Assembly (NCBI RefSeq): GCF_001402875.1
Contig: NZ_CP012946.1
Coordinates: 1,900,001-1,964,000, forward strand
From: Blastochloris viridis
GTDB taxonomy: Bacteria; Pseudomonadota; Alphaproteobacteria; Rhizobiales; Xanthobacteraceae
Reading direction: 5' to 3'
DNA: 64,000 nucleotides
The translations under genes and the position numbers were made by a program. Numbering within the stretch: the stretch's first letter is position 1; each line of letters opens with the position of its first letter. The notes beneath the pieces are model-generated. The model was not told where the DNA came from. It searched no databases and saw nothing but the letters and a program-made list of their open reading frames with translations. Below, piece after piece: positions 24,386 to 34,796 of the stretch.

Positions 24386-26377
24386 ATGGACCAGGTGACC
24401 AAGCTCGACCCGGCGAAGGCCGGCCCGGCGCGGCCAAAGCGGGCGAAGCGTTCCCGCCCGCCACAGGCTTCGCCGTTCGACCCCGCTGCGGCCGAAGCCG
24501 TTCCCGCCGCCGCGGAAGTCGCCGCCGCCGCGGCCAAGCTCAGTGCGGTCGCCGCCGGGCCCGACAAGACGCCCGACCCGGCCCATGACCCCACCGGCGA
24601 GGCCGCCCCCGGCTTCGACGCCGAGGAGTTCGCCCGCAATCTCGGTCGGCTGTTCGAGGAAAGCGGTCACGTGGTCGCATCCTACCTCAAGCCACGCGAG
24701 GACGGGCAGATCGCCACCCAGATGTCGGACGAGATGGCCGACATGGTGAAGACGCTGAGCCATCTCGCCGAATATTGGCTGGCCGACCCCCAGCGCACGG
24801 TGGAGGCCCAGAGCCGGCTGGTGTCCGGCTACATGGAGTTGTGGACCTCCTCGCTGAAGCGGCTGGCCGGCGAGCCGGCCGAGCCCGCGGCCAAGCCGGA
24901 CCCCAAGGACCAGCGCTTCAAAGACCCGGAATGGTCCTCGAACCAGTTCTTCGACTTCCTCAAGCAGGGCTATCTGATCGCCGCCGGCTGGGCCGACGGT
25001 CTGGTCAAGGACGCCCGCGGCATCGACGAGGGCACCCTCAAGAAGGCCGATTTCTACATGCGCCAGCTCACCGCGGCGCTGTCTCCCTCCAATTTCGTGC
25101 TGACCAACCCGGAGGTGCTGCGCGAGACGCTGACCTCCAACGGCGAGAATCTGGTGCGCGGCATGAAGATGCTGGCGGAGGATATCCAGGCCGGCCACGG
25201 CTCGCTGAAAATCCGCCAGTCCGACCCCACCCGGTTCGAGGTCGGCAAGAACCTCGCCGTCACGCCCGGCAAGGTGATCTACCAGAACGAGCTGATGCAG
25301 CTGATCCAGTACACGCCGGCGACCTCGCGGGTGCTGAAGACGCCGCTTCTCATCGTGCCGCCGTGGATCAACAAGTATTACATCCTCGATCTCAACCCGG
25401 AGAAATCGTTCATCCGCTGGTGCGTCGAGAACGGCCTCACGGTGTTCGTGATCTCCTGGGTCAATCCGGACGGCCACCTCGCCCAGAAGGGGTTCGACGA
25501 CTACGTCGCCCAGGGACCGCTGACGGCGCTCGACGTCATCAAGGAGGTGACCGGCGAGGACGAGGTGCATTCGATCGGCTATTGCGTCGGTGGCACCCTG
25601 CTCTCGGTGACGCTGGCGCACATGGCCCGCCTCGGCCACCAGCGCATCAAGAGCGCGACGCTGTTCACCACCCAGGTCGATTTCACCCACGCCGGCGAGC
25701 TCAAGATCTTCGTCGACGAGGAGCAGGTCGCCGGCATCGAGCGCAAGATGGCCGAGCACGGCTACCTCTCCGGTTCCGAGATGGCGATGGCGTTCAATCT
25801 GTTGCGCTCGAACGATCTGATCTGGCCCTACGTCGTCAACAATTATCTTAAGGGAAAGGTGCCGTTCCCGTTCGATCTTCTGTATTGGAACTCCGATTCG
25901 ACGCGCATGCCGGCGGCGAATCACTCGTTCTACTTGCGGAACTGCTATCTCAACAACAACCTCACCAAGGGCAAGATGGAGCTGTTCGGCCACAAGCTGA
26001 ACCTGAAGGACGTCACCATCCCGATCTTCAACCTCGCAACCCGCGAGGACCACATCGCCCCGGCACGCTCGGCCTTCCTCGGCTCGACGTTCTTCGGCGG
26101 AAAAGTGGATTTCGTGCTGGCCGGCTCCGGCCACATCGCCGGCGTGGTCAACCCGCCGGCCAAGCAGAAATATCAGTTCTGGACCGGGCCGAAGCCGGCG
26201 GGCAGCTACGACACCTGGCTCACAAAGGCCAAGGAGCACCCCGGCTCGTGGTGGCCGTACTGGCTGGCGTGGATCACGAAGAAGGGCAGCGCCACCGTGG
26301 CGGCCCGCGCAGTCGGCAGCCGCACCCACCCGCCGATCGAGGACGCCCCCGGCAGCTACGTCAAGATGAAGGCGTGA
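24386..26377 (+). CDS. phaC: Class I poly-3-hydroxyalkanoate synthase PhaC
   Basis: The ATG at 24386 with AGGGGAA 7 bp upstream gives 663 residues; the frame upstream is not supported. A low-complexity Ala/Pro-rich N-terminus of ~70 residues precedes the PhaC N-terminal domain and an alpha/beta-hydrolase core. The lipase-like box is SIGYCVGG with nucleophile Cys at about 400. The partner Asp is in TREDHIAP and the His in [12 protein letters not shown]. It polymerises hydroxyacyl-CoA into storage granules. No phaA, phaB or phasin lies next to it. The extra N-terminal arm is longer than in well-known class I synthases. Confidence 0.96.
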   Translation: MDQVTKLDPAKAGPARPKRAKRSRPPQASPFDPAAAEAVPAAAEVAAAAAKLSAVAAGPDKTPDPAHDPTGEAAPGFDAEEFARNLGRLFEESGHVVASYLKPREDGQIATQMSDEMADMVKTLSHLAEYWLADPQRTVEAQSRLVSGYMELWTSSLKRLAGEPAEPAAKPDPKDQRFKDPEWSSNQFFDFLKQGYLIAAGWADGLVKDARGIDEGTLKKADFYMRQLTAALSPSNFVLTNPEVLRETLTSNGENLVRGMKMLAEDIQAGHGSLKIRQSDPTRFEVGKNLAVTPGKVIYQNELMQLIQYTPATSRVLKTPLLIVPPWINKYYILDLNPEKSFIRWCVENGLTVFVISWVNPDGHLAQKGFDDYVAQGPLTALDVIKEVTGEDEVHSIGYCVGGTLLSVTLAHMARLGHQRIKSATLFTTQVDFTHAGELKIFVDEEQVAGIERKMAEHGYLSGSEMAMAFNLLRSNDLIWPYVVNNYLKGKVPFPFDLLYWNSDSTRMPAANHSFYLRNCYLNNNLTKGKMELFGHKLNLKDVTIPIFNLATREDHIAPARSAFLGSTFFGGKVDFVLAGSGHIAGVVNPPAKQKYQFWTGPKPAGSYDTWLTKAKEHPGSWWPYWLAWITKKGSATVAARAVGSRTHPPIEDAPGSYVKMKA

Positions 26378-26441
26378 GCGTCATTGGCGTTCGGGACGGC
26401 GCGCCGCGGAAATTCGGGCCGTCATCATGCCGCGTGAGACC

Positions 26442-26473
26442 AACGGCCCCGGATGCTAACGCATGGGGCCGTT
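26442..26473 (+). terminator. Hairpin downstream of phaC
   Basis: AACGGCCCC pairs perfectly with GGGGCCGTT across a 14-nt loop, 65 bp after the phaC stop. No T-run follows, so it may be a Rho-assisted or mRNA-protecting structure rather than a classic terminator. Confidence 0.45.
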
Positions 26474-26548
26474 GAAGTTCGCAGATTTTCGTCCTTGAAA
26501 ACGATGATACCCGCGGCCTTTGAGCCTGACCTACCACCGACGCCACCT

Positions 26549-26597
26549 CGCCTCATCCTGATGAGCCCGAGAAAGCGGGCCTCACGAGGGTGAGGCG
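26549..26597. repeat. Dispersed CCTCATCC-type palindrome
   Basis: CGCCTCATCCTGATGAGCCC, then a short middle, then GGGCCTCACGAGGGTGAGGCG form an imperfect inverted repeat. It is like a known extragenic element type of Bradyrhizobium relatives (CCTCATCCTGAGGAG...). Together with the hairpin at 26442 it is the only structure seen in the 364-bp gap between phaC and the antiporter. Confidence 0.5.
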
Positions 26598-26741
26598 ACA
26601 GCGCGCGACGAATAGGCACTCTTTGCCCCCATCCCTCCACCACCCGTCATTTCGGTCTTGCCCTCACTTGACGCTGCAAGCGATATGCAAAGGGCGTCGC
26701 GCCAATCCCACCCGCGGCGCCGACCGGAGGAACGCTGCCGC

Positions 26742-28472
26742 ATGCTTCACGACACCCCGCTGATCGCCACCATCGTCGCCGGTCTCGGCCTTGCGTTTGT
26801 GTTCGGCGCGGTGGCGCAAAGGCTGCGGGTGCCGCCGCTGGTCGGCTATCTGCTCGCCGGGGTTGCGGTGGGGCCGTTCACGCCCGGCTACGTCGCCGAC
26901 CAGAAGCTGGCGACCGAGCTGGCCGAGATCGGCGTCATCTTGCTGATGTTCGGCGTCGGGCTGCACTTCTCGCTCAAGGACCTGTTGTCGGTGCGCGCCA
27001 TCGCGGTGCCGGGTGCGGTGGTGCAGATCGCCGTCGCCACCGTGTTCGGGCTCGGCCTTGCGCTCGGCATGGGCTGGACGGTCGGCGCCGGGCTAGTGTT
27101 CGGGCTCGCGCTGTCGGTGGCCTCGACCGTGGTGCTGCTGCGGGCGGTGCAGGAACGCCACCTGATGGAGACCGAGCGCGGCCGCATCGCGATCGGCTGG
27201 CTGATCGTCGAGGATCTGGCGATGGTGATGGCGCTGGTACTGCTGCCGGCACTGGCGCCGCTGCTCGGCGGCAACACCGAGGCAATGTCGTCCGATCCGA
27301 TTGCCGCCCATTTCGACCTCGGCCTGGCCGGCGTGCTGGCGCTCACCATCGTCAAGGTGGCGCTGTTCGTCGGCATCATGCTGGTGGTCGGGCGGCGGGT
27401 TATCCCGTGGCTGTTGCACGTCATCGCCCATTCCGGCTCGCGCGAGCTGTTCCGTCTCGCCGTGCTGGCGACCGCGCTGTGCGTGGCGTTCGGCGCCACC
27501 AAGCTGTTCGGGGTGTCGCTGGCGCTCGGCGCCTTCTTCGCCGGCATGGTGCTCAGCGAATCCGAACTCAGCCAGCGCGCCGCCCAGGAGACGCTGCCGC
27601 TGCGCGATGCGTTTGCCGTGCTGTTCTTCGTTTCGGTCGGCATGCTGTTCGACCCGGCCAGCATCGTGAACGAGCCGTGGCCGATGCTGGCGACGCTGTT
27701 CATCATCATCGTCGGCAAGTCGGTGGCGGCGTTCGTCATCGTGCGGGCGTTCGGCCACCCAACCACCACGGCGCTGACCATCTCCGCCAGCCTGGCCCAG
27801 ATCGGCGAATTCTCGTTCATCCTGGCCGAGCTGGGGGTGAAGCTGGACCTGTTGCCGCAAGAGGGCCTCGGGCTGATCCTGGCCGGCGCCATCCTGTCGA
27901 TCGTGCTCAACCCGCTGATCTTCGCCGCGGTCGACCGCCTCAACCAGCGGGCCGAGGCCCGCGTCAGCCCCGCCGCCGGCGCCGACGCCAGTGCCGAAGA
28001 TGCCGAGCCGGTGAAGGTCTCCACCCTGACCGACCACGCCATCCTGATCGGCTATGGCCGGGTCGGCCGCCGCATCGGCGCCGCGCTGGCCGAGGTCGGC
28101 CGGCCGTTCCTGGTGATCGAGGCCTCCGACGACCTGCTGGCCGACCTCAAGAAGGCCAAGATCGAGGCGATCGCCGGCAACGCCGCCCAGGCTGACGTGC
28201 TGGCCGCCGCCAATCTCACCGCGGCGCGCCACGTCATCATCGCCATTCCCGAGGCGTTCGAGGCCGGCCAGGTGATCCAGCAAGCACGCAGCGCCAATCC
28301 CAAGGTGCAGATCATCGCCCGCGCCCACCGCGACGCCGAGGTCGATCACCTGATCAGCCTCGGCGCCGACATGGTGGTGATGGGCGAGCGCGAGATTGCC
28401 CGCGGCATGATCGACCACGTGCTGGCCGGGCCCGGCGAACCCGACGCGCCAGCCTGCCCGCTGCCGGCGTAG
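26742..28472 (+). CDS. KefB/YbaL-type cation:proton antiporter with TrkA-N domain
   Basis: The ATG at 26742 is preceded by GGAGGA and gives 576 residues. About 12 membrane helices form a CPA2 antiporter fold (about 1-400), with typical GYLLAGVAVGPFTPG and VGLHFSLKDL near the N-terminus. A cytoplasmic RCK/TrkA-N domain (about 420-540, ILIGYGRVGRRIGAAL) binds NAD or a related nucleotide. The order and length match YbaL/KefB exchangers of K+ or Na+ for protons. It stands alone, convergent with argC. Confidence 0.9.
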   Translation: MLHDTPLIATIVAGLGLAFVFGAVAQRLRVPPLVGYLLAGVAVGPFTPGYVADQKLATELAEIGVILLMFGVGLHFSLKDLLSVRAIAVPGAVVQIAVATVFGLGLALGMGWTVGAGLVFGLALSVASTVVLLRAVQERHLMETERGRIAIGWLIVEDLAMVMALVLLPALAPLLGGNTEAMSSDPIAAHFDLGLAGVLALTIVKVALFVGIMLVVGRRVIPWLLHVIAHSGSRELFRLAVLATALCVAFGATKLFGVSLALGAFFAGMVLSESELSQRAAQETLPLRDAFAVLFFVSVGMLFDPASIVNEPWPMLATLFIIIVGKSVAAFVIVRAFGHPTTTALTISASLAQIGEFSFILAELGVKLDLLPQEGLGLILAGAILSIVLNPLIFAAVDRLNQRAEARVSPAAGADASAEDAEPVKVSTLTDHAILIGYGRVGRRIGAALAEVGRPFLVIEASDDLLADLKKAKIEAIAGNAAQADVLAAANLTAARHVIIAIPEAFEAGQVIQQARSANPKVQIIARAHRDAEVDHLISLGADMVVMGEREIARGMIDHVLAGPGEPDAPACPLPA

Positions 28473-28532
28473 CGCTCAGCTCGCTCGGCCCTCACGCGCC
28501 AACGGCCGTTGACGATGCGGCCGGCCGATGCG

Positions 28533-29591
28533 TCACGGAAACAGCGCGATCTGCTCCAAGCCGGCGGTCTCCGGGAAGCCAAGCATCAGGTTGGCGTTCT
28601 GGATCGCCTGGCCGGAGGCGCCCTTCACCAGATTGTCCAGCACCGAGACGATGATCGCCTGGCCGTCGCGGCGATCGGCGACAACGCCGATCATCACCAT
28701 GTTCGAGCCGCGGACGTGCCGGGTGTGCGGCATGTCGCCATAGCGCAGCATGTGGACGAACGGCTCGCCGTCATACTGCTCGGCCAGGATGGTGCGGAGA
28801 TCCCGCGCCGTCTTGTCCTTGCGCAGCTTGACATAAATGGTGGCGAGGATGCCGCGGTTGATCGGCAGCAGGTGCGGCGTGAAGGTGGCGATCACGTCCT
28901 GGCCGGCCGCCTTGGAGAACTCCTGGTCGAGCTCGGCCATATGGCGGTGGTGGGCGACGCCATAGGCGTTGAAGCCCTCCGACACCTCCGAGAACAGCGT
29001 CGCCTCCTTGGCCGAGCGGCCGGCGCCGGTCATGCCCGACTTGGCGTCGATGATGATGGCGTCCGGCTCGATCGCCTTGCGCTTGAGCAGCGGGATCAGC
29101 GGCAGCTCGGCAGCGGAGGTGTAGCAGCCGGGATTGGCCACCAGCCGCGCCGCCTTGACCTCCTTGCGATAGATCTCGGTGAGGCCGTAGACCGCCTCGC
29201 TCTGCAACGCCAGCGCCTGATGGGGGTGGCCGTACCATTGCTCGTACGCCGCCGGGTCCGACAGCCGGAAATCGGCTGACAGATCCACCACCCGCGTCGC
29301 CGGCGCGGCGTCGAGCAGATCGCTCACCACCAGCTGCGTGGTGGCGTGCGGCAACGCGCAGAACACCAGGTCGAGCGCCTGGGCGCGCCAGTCCAGCCCG
29401 TCGACCGACACCAGCTTGGGCAGGCTGAACGGCGCGAACTGCGGGAACACGTCGGCCATCGCCTGGCCGGCCTTGCGGTCGGCGGTGAGCACCGCCAGCT
29501 CGAACTGCGGGTGGCGCAGGCCGAGCCGCACCAGTTCGGCGCCGGTGTAGCCGGACGCACCGAGAATTCCGATCCGGGCCTTCTTCACCAT
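28533..29591 (-). CDS. argC: N-acetyl-gamma-glutamyl-phosphate reductase
   Basis: This 352-residue protein has an N-terminal NADP fold, IGILGASGYTGAELVRL (about 7-23). The active-site Cys is at about 156 in VANPGCYTSA, and HRHMAEL and a C-terminal dehydrogenase domain follow. It reduces N-acetylglutamyl phosphate to the semialdehyde in arginine synthesis. GAGGAGAG lies before the ATG. The upstream leader contains a hairpin with a T-run (29649-29671), so attenuation or an upstream terminator is possible. In many Rhizobiales argC follows rpsI, which is not here. Confidence 0.97.
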   Translation of the reverse strand: MVKKARIGILGASGYTGAELVRLGLRHPQFELAVLTADRKAGQAMADVFPQFAPFSLPKLVSVDGLDWRAQALDLVFCALPHATTQLVVSDLLDAAPATRVVDLSADFRLSDPAAYEQWYGHPHQALALQSEAVYGLTEIYRKEVKAARLVANPGCYTSAAELPLIPLLKRKAIEPDAIIIDAKSGMTGAGRSAKEATLFSEVSEGFNAYGVAHHRHMAELDQEFSKAAGQDVIATFTPHLLPINRGILATIYVKLRKDKTARDLRTILAEQYDGEPFVHMLRYGDMPHTRHVRGSNMVMIGVVADRRDGQAIIVSVLDNLVKGASGQAIQNANLMLGFPETAGLEQIALFP

Positions 29592-29648
29592 GGAGCTCTC
29601 CTCGGGGACGATGGTTCAACTGCTTGCGGACGGGATGCGGCAACAAAA

Positions 29649-29671
29649 AAGCCGCGCGGGCGGCGCGGCTT
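29649..29671 (-). terminator. Intrinsic terminator-like hairpin in the argC leader
   Basis: Read on the minus strand, AAGCCGCG pairs with CGCGGCTT and is followed by a run of T residues (complement of AAAAAA at 29645-29650). It lies about 58 nt before the argC ATG and there is no minus-strand gene just upstream. It could therefore act as a leader attenuator for argC. Confidence 0.5.
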
Positions 29672-29896
29672 CAATCGACCGCGGGCGGTCGACCGGCGAT
29701 GATCGCCGTCAGGCGCGCGCGCCCGCCGCGGAACAAACGCGGTCTCGGCGTCGGAGCTGGGCAGCAAGCTCGATCATGCGCGGCATATCGGCCGAACCCG
29801 ATGCGCTGTCAAGGCGTTGCGCTCCAGGACATTTCACGGGGATGACAAACCACGCGGACGGCGCAGGCCGTGCGGTGCGAGCTGACGGAGCGGCCG

Positions 29897-30910
29897 ATGG
29901 GACTCTTGATCGACGGCGTCTGGCACGACCAATGGTACGACACCGGCAAGACCGGTGGCCGGTTCGAGCGCCAGCAGAGCCAATTCCGCAACTGGGTGAC
30001 GGCGGACGGCACCGCCGGCCCCACCGGCGAGGGCGGCTTTGCCGCCGAGCCCGGCCGCTACCACCTCTACGTCTCGCTGGCCTGCCCGTGGGCCAGCCGC
30101 ACCCTGATCTACCGCGCGCTGAAACGGCTCGACGGCATGATCGGCCTCTCCGTCACCCATTGGCTGATGGGCGAGCACGGCTGGACCTTCGCCCCCGGCG
30201 AGGGCGTCATCGCGGACGCCGTCAACGGCGCGAGCTACCTGCACCAAATCTACACGCGGGCGAACCCGACCTATAGCGGCCGCGTCACCGTGCCGGTGCT
30301 GTGGGACAAGGCGCGCCATACCATCGTCAGCAACGAGTCCGCCGACATCATCCGCATGCTGAACAGCGCGTTCGACGGCCTCGGCGCCGCGCCGGGCGAC
30401 TTCTACCCAGCCCCGCTGCGCGGCGAAATCGACGCCCTCAACGCCCGCATCTACGACACCGTCAACAACGGGGTGTACAAGGCCGGTTTCGCCACTGCCC
30501 AGGACGCCTACGAGGCGGCGGTCGACCCGCTGTTCGCGACGCTCGACTGGCTGGAGGACCGGCTTGCCGACCGGCGCTTTCTCACCGGCGACGCCCCCAC
30601 CGAAGCCGACTGGCGGCTGTTCACCACCCTGGTGCGGTTCGACCCGGTTTATGTCGGGCATTTCAAGTGCAACGTCCGCCGGCTGGCCGACTATCCGAAC
30701 CTGTTCGCCTACACCCGCGACCTCTACCAGTGGCCGGGCGTGGCGGCGACGGTCAACCTCGCCCACATCAAGCGCCACTATTACATGAGCCATCCCACCA
30801 TCAACCCGAGCCGCATCGTGCCGGTGGGGCCCGCCATCGACTACTCGCGGCCGCACGGGCGGGGCGACGCATTCTTGCCCGCCGACGTGGCGGCGCTGCT
30901 GCGCAACTGA
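29897..30910 (+). CDS. Glutathionyl-hydroquinone reductase (Xi-class glutathione transferase)
   Basis: The ATG at 29897 with GGAG upstream gives 337 residues. The N-terminal thioredoxin-like half has SLACPWASRTL with the catalytic Cys at about 63, the CPWA motif of the Xi class (YqjG/PcpF). The C-terminal helical half contains GDAPTEADWRLFTTLVRFDPVY, also typical. The enzyme reduces glutathionyl-hydroquinones with glutathione and helps manage quinone stress in the cytoplasm. It lies 69 bp before the phosphodiesterase gene, possibly co-transcribed. Confidence 0.93.
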   Translation: MGLLIDGVWHDQWYDTGKTGGRFERQQSQFRNWVTADGTAGPTGEGGFAAEPGRYHLYVSLACPWASRTLIYRALKRLDGMIGLSVTHWLMGEHGWTFAPGEGVIADAVNGASYLHQIYTRANPTYSGRVTVPVLWDKARHTIVSNESADIIRMLNSAFDGLGAAPGDFYPAPLRGEIDALNARIYDTVNNGVYKAGFATAQDAYEAAVDPLFATLDWLEDRLADRRFLTGDAPTEADWRLFTTLVRFDPVYVGHFKCNVRRLADYPNLFAYTRDLYQWPGVAATVNLAHIKRHYYMSHPTINPSRIVPVGPAIDYSRPHGRGDAFLPADVAALLRN

Positions 30911-30979
30911 CATCCGGGCGTCTTGCGGCCGTGCTCGACTGGCGGGGGCGATGCGCCGCCCGCGTTCGGAGACGACGAG

Positions 30980-32236
30980 ATGACGCCCATTGCTCATGCC
31001 CGCGCGACCGGTCTGCTGCTGCTGGCCAGCCTGTTCGCCCCGATCAGCGGCTCGGCCTTCGCCGACACCGCACCGTCGCCGCAACTCGGGCCGCGGCCGT
31101 TCTACCTGGTCGAGGCCATGGCCGGGGGGCCGCTCAAGGCCAAGCTGAAATCGTGCGAGGCCGGCCCGTTCCGCCGCACGGCGTTCTCGATCGGCCACCG
31201 CGGCGCCACCTTGCAGTTTCCCGAGCACACCCGCGAATCCTATCTCGCCGGGGCGCGCATGGGCGCCGGCGTGCTTGAATGCGACGTCACCTTCACCAAG
31301 GACCGCCAGCTGGTGTGCCGCCACTCGCAATGCGACCTGCACACCTCGACCGACATCCTGGCGCGGCCGGCGCTGGCGGCGAAGTGCTCGAAACCGTTCA
31401 CGCCGGCCAACCCGGCGAGCGGGCGCAAGGCCGAAGCGCTGTGCTGCACCAGCGACATCACCCTGGCCGAGTTCAAGCAACTGCGCGGCAAGATGGACGG
31501 CGCCAACCCCAGCGCCACCACGGTCGCGGCCTATATGGCCGGCACGCCGGGCTGGCGCACCGACCTCTACGCCTCGACCGGCACGCTGATGACCCACGCC
31601 GAAAGCATCGCGCTGTTCAAGCAGCTCGGCGTCAAGTTCACCCCCGAGCTCAAGGCACCCACCGTCGCGATGCCGTTCGACGGCGATTACACCCAGGACG
31701 CCTACGCCCAGCAGATGATCGACGACTACAAAGCGGCCGGCGTCGACCCCAGGGAGGTGTTGGCGCAGTCGTTCCAGCTGCGCGACATCCTGTATTGGAT
31801 CGCCAAGGAGCCGGCGTTCGGCACCCAGGCGGTCTACCTCGACGACCGCGACGAGACGGTGAAGGGCTTCAACGCCAACGACCCCGCAACCTGGCAGCCC
31901 ACCATGGCGGAGCTGGCGGCGCGCGGCGTGACGACCCTGGCGCCGCCCACCCACATGCTGGTGACGCTCGACGCTGACAACGCCATCGTGCCGTCGGCCT
32001 ATGCCAAGGCGGCGAAGGCGGCCGGTCTCAAGCTGATCACCTGGACGCTGGAGCGCTCCGGCACGCTGACCGATGGCGGCGGCTACTATTACCAGAGCGT
32101 CAAGGACGCCATCCGCGGCAGTGGCGACACCTACGTGCTGCTCGACGTGCTGGCGAAGGACGTCGGCGTGATCGGCGTGTTCTCCGACTGGCCGGCGACG
32201 GTGACCTATTACGCCAATTGCATGGGGCTGGACTGA
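30980..32236 (+). CDS. Exported glycerophosphodiester phosphodiesterase
   Basis: The ATG at 30980 gives 418 residues with a signal peptide ([20 protein letters not shown]). The GDPD barrel motifs are [16 protein letters not shown] (about 69-84), then [20 protein letters not shown] with the metal-binding acids, and a later [12 protein letters not shown]. It would cleave glycerophosphodiesters to glycerol-3-phosphate and an alcohol in the periplasm. It is longer than typical cytoplasmic GDPDs and has several Cys residues (LCCTS) that may form disulfides. Its last 28 bp overlap the convergent thiolase gene. Confidence 0.92.
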   Translation: MTPIAHARATGLLLLASLFAPISGSAFADTAPSPQLGPRPFYLVEAMAGGPLKAKLKSCEAGPFRRTAFSIGHRGATLQFPEHTRESYLAGARMGAGVLECDVTFTKDRQLVCRHSQCDLHTSTDILARPALAAKCSKPFTPANPASGRKAEALCCTSDITLAEFKQLRGKMDGANPSATTVAAYMAGTPGWRTDLYASTGTLMTHAESIALFKQLGVKFTPELKAPTVAMPFDGDYTQDAYAQQMIDDYKAAGVDPREVLAQSFQLRDILYWIAKEPAFGTQAVYLDDRDETVKGFNANDPATWQPTMAELAARGVTTLAPPTHMLVTLDADNAIVPSAYAKAAKAAGLKLITWTLERSGTLTDGGGYYYQSVKDAIRGSGDTYVLLDVLAKDVGVIGVFSDWPATVTYYANCMGLD

Positions 32237-33351
32237 ACCACCAGCGCGCTGCCGAGCCCGCCGGCCGCCGCGATGGCGCAAAGCCCGGCGGCGCCGGGCG
32301 GCTCGCGCTGCAATTCGTGCCACAGCCGCACCGCCAGGATGGCGCCGGACGCGCCGATGGGGTGGCCGCGCGACAGCGCGCCGCCGCCGCGGTTGACGAT
32401 CGCCGGATCGAGCGTGATGCCGTCGATGCACGCCATCGCCTGAACCGCGAACGCCTCCATGATCTCGGCCGCGGCAAGCTCGCCCGCGGCGAGGCCGGCG
32501 CCGGCCAGCGCGGCGGCGGCGGCATCGATCGGCGCCAGACCCGGCCGGACCGGATCGCCGCCGCGCCGCGCCCCGGCCAGGATGCGCAGCGGCCGGCCAA
32601 ACGCCCTGAGGCCCGACAGCCGGCGGCCGCTCACCACCAGCACGGCCGCGGCAGCATCGGCCTCGACTGCGACGGTGGCGGCGGTGACGGCGTGGCTGCC
32701 CGCGCCCGCTAGCGGCTTCAACCGCGCCGCCAGCGCCGGGGTCAGTGCGCGGGCGAAGGCGTCGCGCTCAAGACCCGCCACCGCCACGATCTCGCCCGCC
32801 GCCGGGCCGGACCGAGCCTTGCGGTGGCTGTCGACCGCGAACGCATCCTGCGCCGCGCGGCTTATGCCGAGTTCGGCCGCCAATTGCGCCGCGGCCGGGA
32901 TCATGTCGGGATCGCGCTCCGGCCACGGCGTGAACGGCGGCCGGTCATAGGCGAGCGGCGCCTCGCCGGGCTGGCGCGGCCGGCGCAGCCGGATCGGCGC
33001 GCGGCTGAAGCTCTCAACCCCGCCGGCGACGATGATTTCCGCTGCGCCGGCCTCGATGCGCTCGGCCGCGAGCAGGATGGCGTCGAGCCCGGCGCAGCAC
33101 TGGCTGTCGATCGTCATCGCCGGCACTGCTTCGGGAATTCCGGCGGCGAGCGCGGCGCGCCGGGCCGGGTTGCCGCCGCCATAGAGCGCGTTGCCGAGCA
33201 CGACGTCGTCGACGGCAGCGGGTGCGACGCCGGCGTCCGCCAGCAGTTGCGCGATCACCCGGCCGGCCAACTGATGCGGCTCGACACCCGCCAACGCCCC
33301 GCCGCGCGGCGCCACCGCGCTGCGGCGGGCGGCGAGGATCCACGCGCTCAT
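32209..33351 (-). CDS. Thiolase (acetyl-CoA acetyltransferase family)
   Basis: The ATG at 33351 overlaps the ligase stop by 4 bases (ATGA). The product has 380 residues. Thiolase catalytic groups are present: Cys in [11 protein letters not shown] (about 88), His in [11 protein letters not shown] (about 335-345), and the second Cys in [22 protein letters not shown] takes the place of the usual NEAFA. It is slightly shorter than normal (~390). It is the last gene of the ureohydrolase/ligase/thiolase operon. Whether it condenses acetyl-CoA or cleaves a 3-ketoacyl-CoA is not decided by sequence. Confidence 0.88.
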   Translation of the reverse strand: MSAWILAARRSAVAPRGGALAGVEPHQLAGRVIAQLLADAGVAPAAVDDVVLGNALYGGGNPARRAALAAGIPEAVPAMTIDSQCCAGLDAILLAAERIEAGAAEIIVAGGVESFSRAPIRLRRPRQPGEAPLAYDRPPFTPWPERDPDMIPAAAQLAAELGISRAAQDAFAVDSHRKARSGPAAGEIVAVAGLERDAFARALTPALAARLKPLAGAGSHAVTAATVAVEADAAAAVLVVSGRRLSGLRAFGRPLRILAGARRGGDPVRPGLAPIDAAAAALAGAGLAAGELAAAEIMEAFAVQAMACIDGITLDPAIVNRGGGALSRGHPIGASGAILAVRLWHELQREPPGAAGLCAIAAAGGLGSALVVQSSPMQLA

Positions 33352-34796
33352 GACAGCGCCGCGCAGGCGCCGGCCTGCCATGCTCGCCTGACCCCGGCGA
33401 AATCGGTCTTGCCGGAGGCGGTGAACGGCCAGTCGGCCAGCACCGCGTAATGGCGGGGGATTTTTGCCACCGGCAGATGCGCGCGCGCAAACGCGATCAA
33501 CTCGGCCGCCGACGGCGCGAACGGCCCGTCCGGCCTGACCACCGCCGCAAGGCGGGTGCCGCGCAGGGCATCGTCGACGCCGAGCACCGCCGCTTCCGCC
33601 ACAGCGGGGTGGCGGCGCAGCGCCGCCTCGATCTCCTCGGGATGGATGTTGCGGCCGGACGAGATGATCATGCGGTCGGCGCGGCCGACCAGGTAAAGAA
33701 AGCCGGCGGCGTCGAGAAAGCCCATGTCGCCGACCGAGACAGCCGCGCCCAGCCGGGTCAGCGCCGGCTGGGCGCCGGTGGCATAGTCGATGAAGCACAG
33801 CGCGCTGTTCACGAACACCCGGCCGCTGCGCCCAGCCGGCAGGCGGCGGCCGGCCGCATCGCGAATGGTCACCTCGACGCCGGGGAACGGCCGGCCGACC
33901 GAGGCCGCCGGCGCATCCTCGCCGGCAACCGCGACGTAGCTCAGCTCGGACGCGCCGTAGAACTCGGCGAACGCGGCGTCGGGAAACAGTCGCTTCAGCC
34001 GCGCCGTCTCCGTCGCCGGCCACTTGGCACCGGACGACAGCACCTGGCGGACGCCGCCGAGCGGCCGCTGGCCGGCGCGCTCGGCCGCCTCCAGCATCAT
34101 CAGCAATTGGGTGGGCACGGCATAGACCAGCCGCACGCCCTCGCTCGCGATGGCGGCCAGCGCGGCGCGGGCGGAAAAGCGTGGCCCGAACACCACCGTC
34201 GCGCCCGCGAACACGCCGCGCACCACCGCGTACAGGAACAGCGAATGGACCAGCGCGCCGGGCGCCAGCACGGTATCGGCGTCGGTGAGGCCGAACACCG
34301 CGCTTTCCCCCTCGATGCTGGCGATCCACGATGCCTGGCTGCGGCGGAATCCCTTGGGCAGGCCGGTCGAGCCGGAGGTGAAGCCGACATAGAACGGCAG
34401 TTGCGGCGACGGCTCCGCCAGCGGCGGCGGCGTGGCCGGAGCGTCAAGCGCATCCGCCACCGCGGCGAAGGCAAGATCGGGCAGCCCGGCGACGACCCAG
34501 CCGGGGTTCAGCCGCTCGACGACACCGGCAAAGGTCGCCTGCGGCCACGACGGGTCGAGCACCTCGGCCTCGCGGCCGGCGCGGCAGGCGGCGAGCACCA
34601 GCAGCACCAGCGCCGGCGAATTGGGCAGGCTGAGCGCGAGCCCCCGCCCCTTCGGCACCTTTTCGGCAACCAAGGCGGCAAGCCGGCTTACCGCGCGGTC
34701 GAGCGCAGCCCAGGAGATGCGGTCGCCGTCGAACACCAGCGCGGTGGCGTCGGGCCTTGCGCGGGCGTGAGCGGACAGCGGCGCGGTGAGGCTCAT
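33348..34796 (-). CDS. AMP-forming acyl-CoA ligase (ANL superfamily)
   Basis: This 482-residue protein overlaps both neighbours by 4 bases. The adenylation motifs are intact: FTSGSTGLPKGF (about 132-143), YGASELS, VGDMGFLD, and GRADRMIISSGRNIHPEEIE (about 370-389). The C-terminal lysine region ends TASGKTDF. It activates a carboxylate to an acyl-AMP and then to the CoA ester. The chain is short for an acetyl-CoA synthetase and closer to small acyl or aryl CoA ligases. Its operon with a ureohydrolase and a thiolase suggests that the acid comes from a guanidino or amine catabolic route, but this is speculation. Confidence 0.88.
   Translation of the reverse strand: MSLTAPLSAHARARPDATALVFDGDRISWAALDRAVSRLAALVAEKVPKGRGLALSLPNSPALVLLVLAACRAGREAEVLDPSWPQATFAGVVERLNPGWVVAGLPDLAFAAVADALDAPATPPPLAEPSPQLPFYVGFTSGSTGLPKGFRRSQASWIASIEGESAVFGLTDADTVLAPGALVHSLFLYAVVRGVFAGATVVFGPRFSARAALAAIASEGVRLVYAVPTQLLMMLEAAERAGQRPLGGVRQVLSSGAKWPATETARLKRLFPDAAFAEFYGASELSYVAVAGEDAPAASVGRPFPGVEVTIRDAAGRRLPAGRSGRVFVNSALCFIDYATGAQPALTRLGAAVSVGDMGFLDAAGFLYLVGRADRMIISSGRNIHPEEIEAALRRHPAVAEAAVLGVDDALRGTRLAAVVRPDGPFAPSAAELIAFARAHLPVAKIPRHYAVLADWPFTASGKTDFAGVRRAWQAGACAALS

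Noticed and set aside
29834..32431. 865-codon minus-strand frame
   Set aside because: It is antisense to the glutathionyl-hydroquinone reductase and phosphodiesterase genes, with Arg/Gly/Ala bias and no motif.
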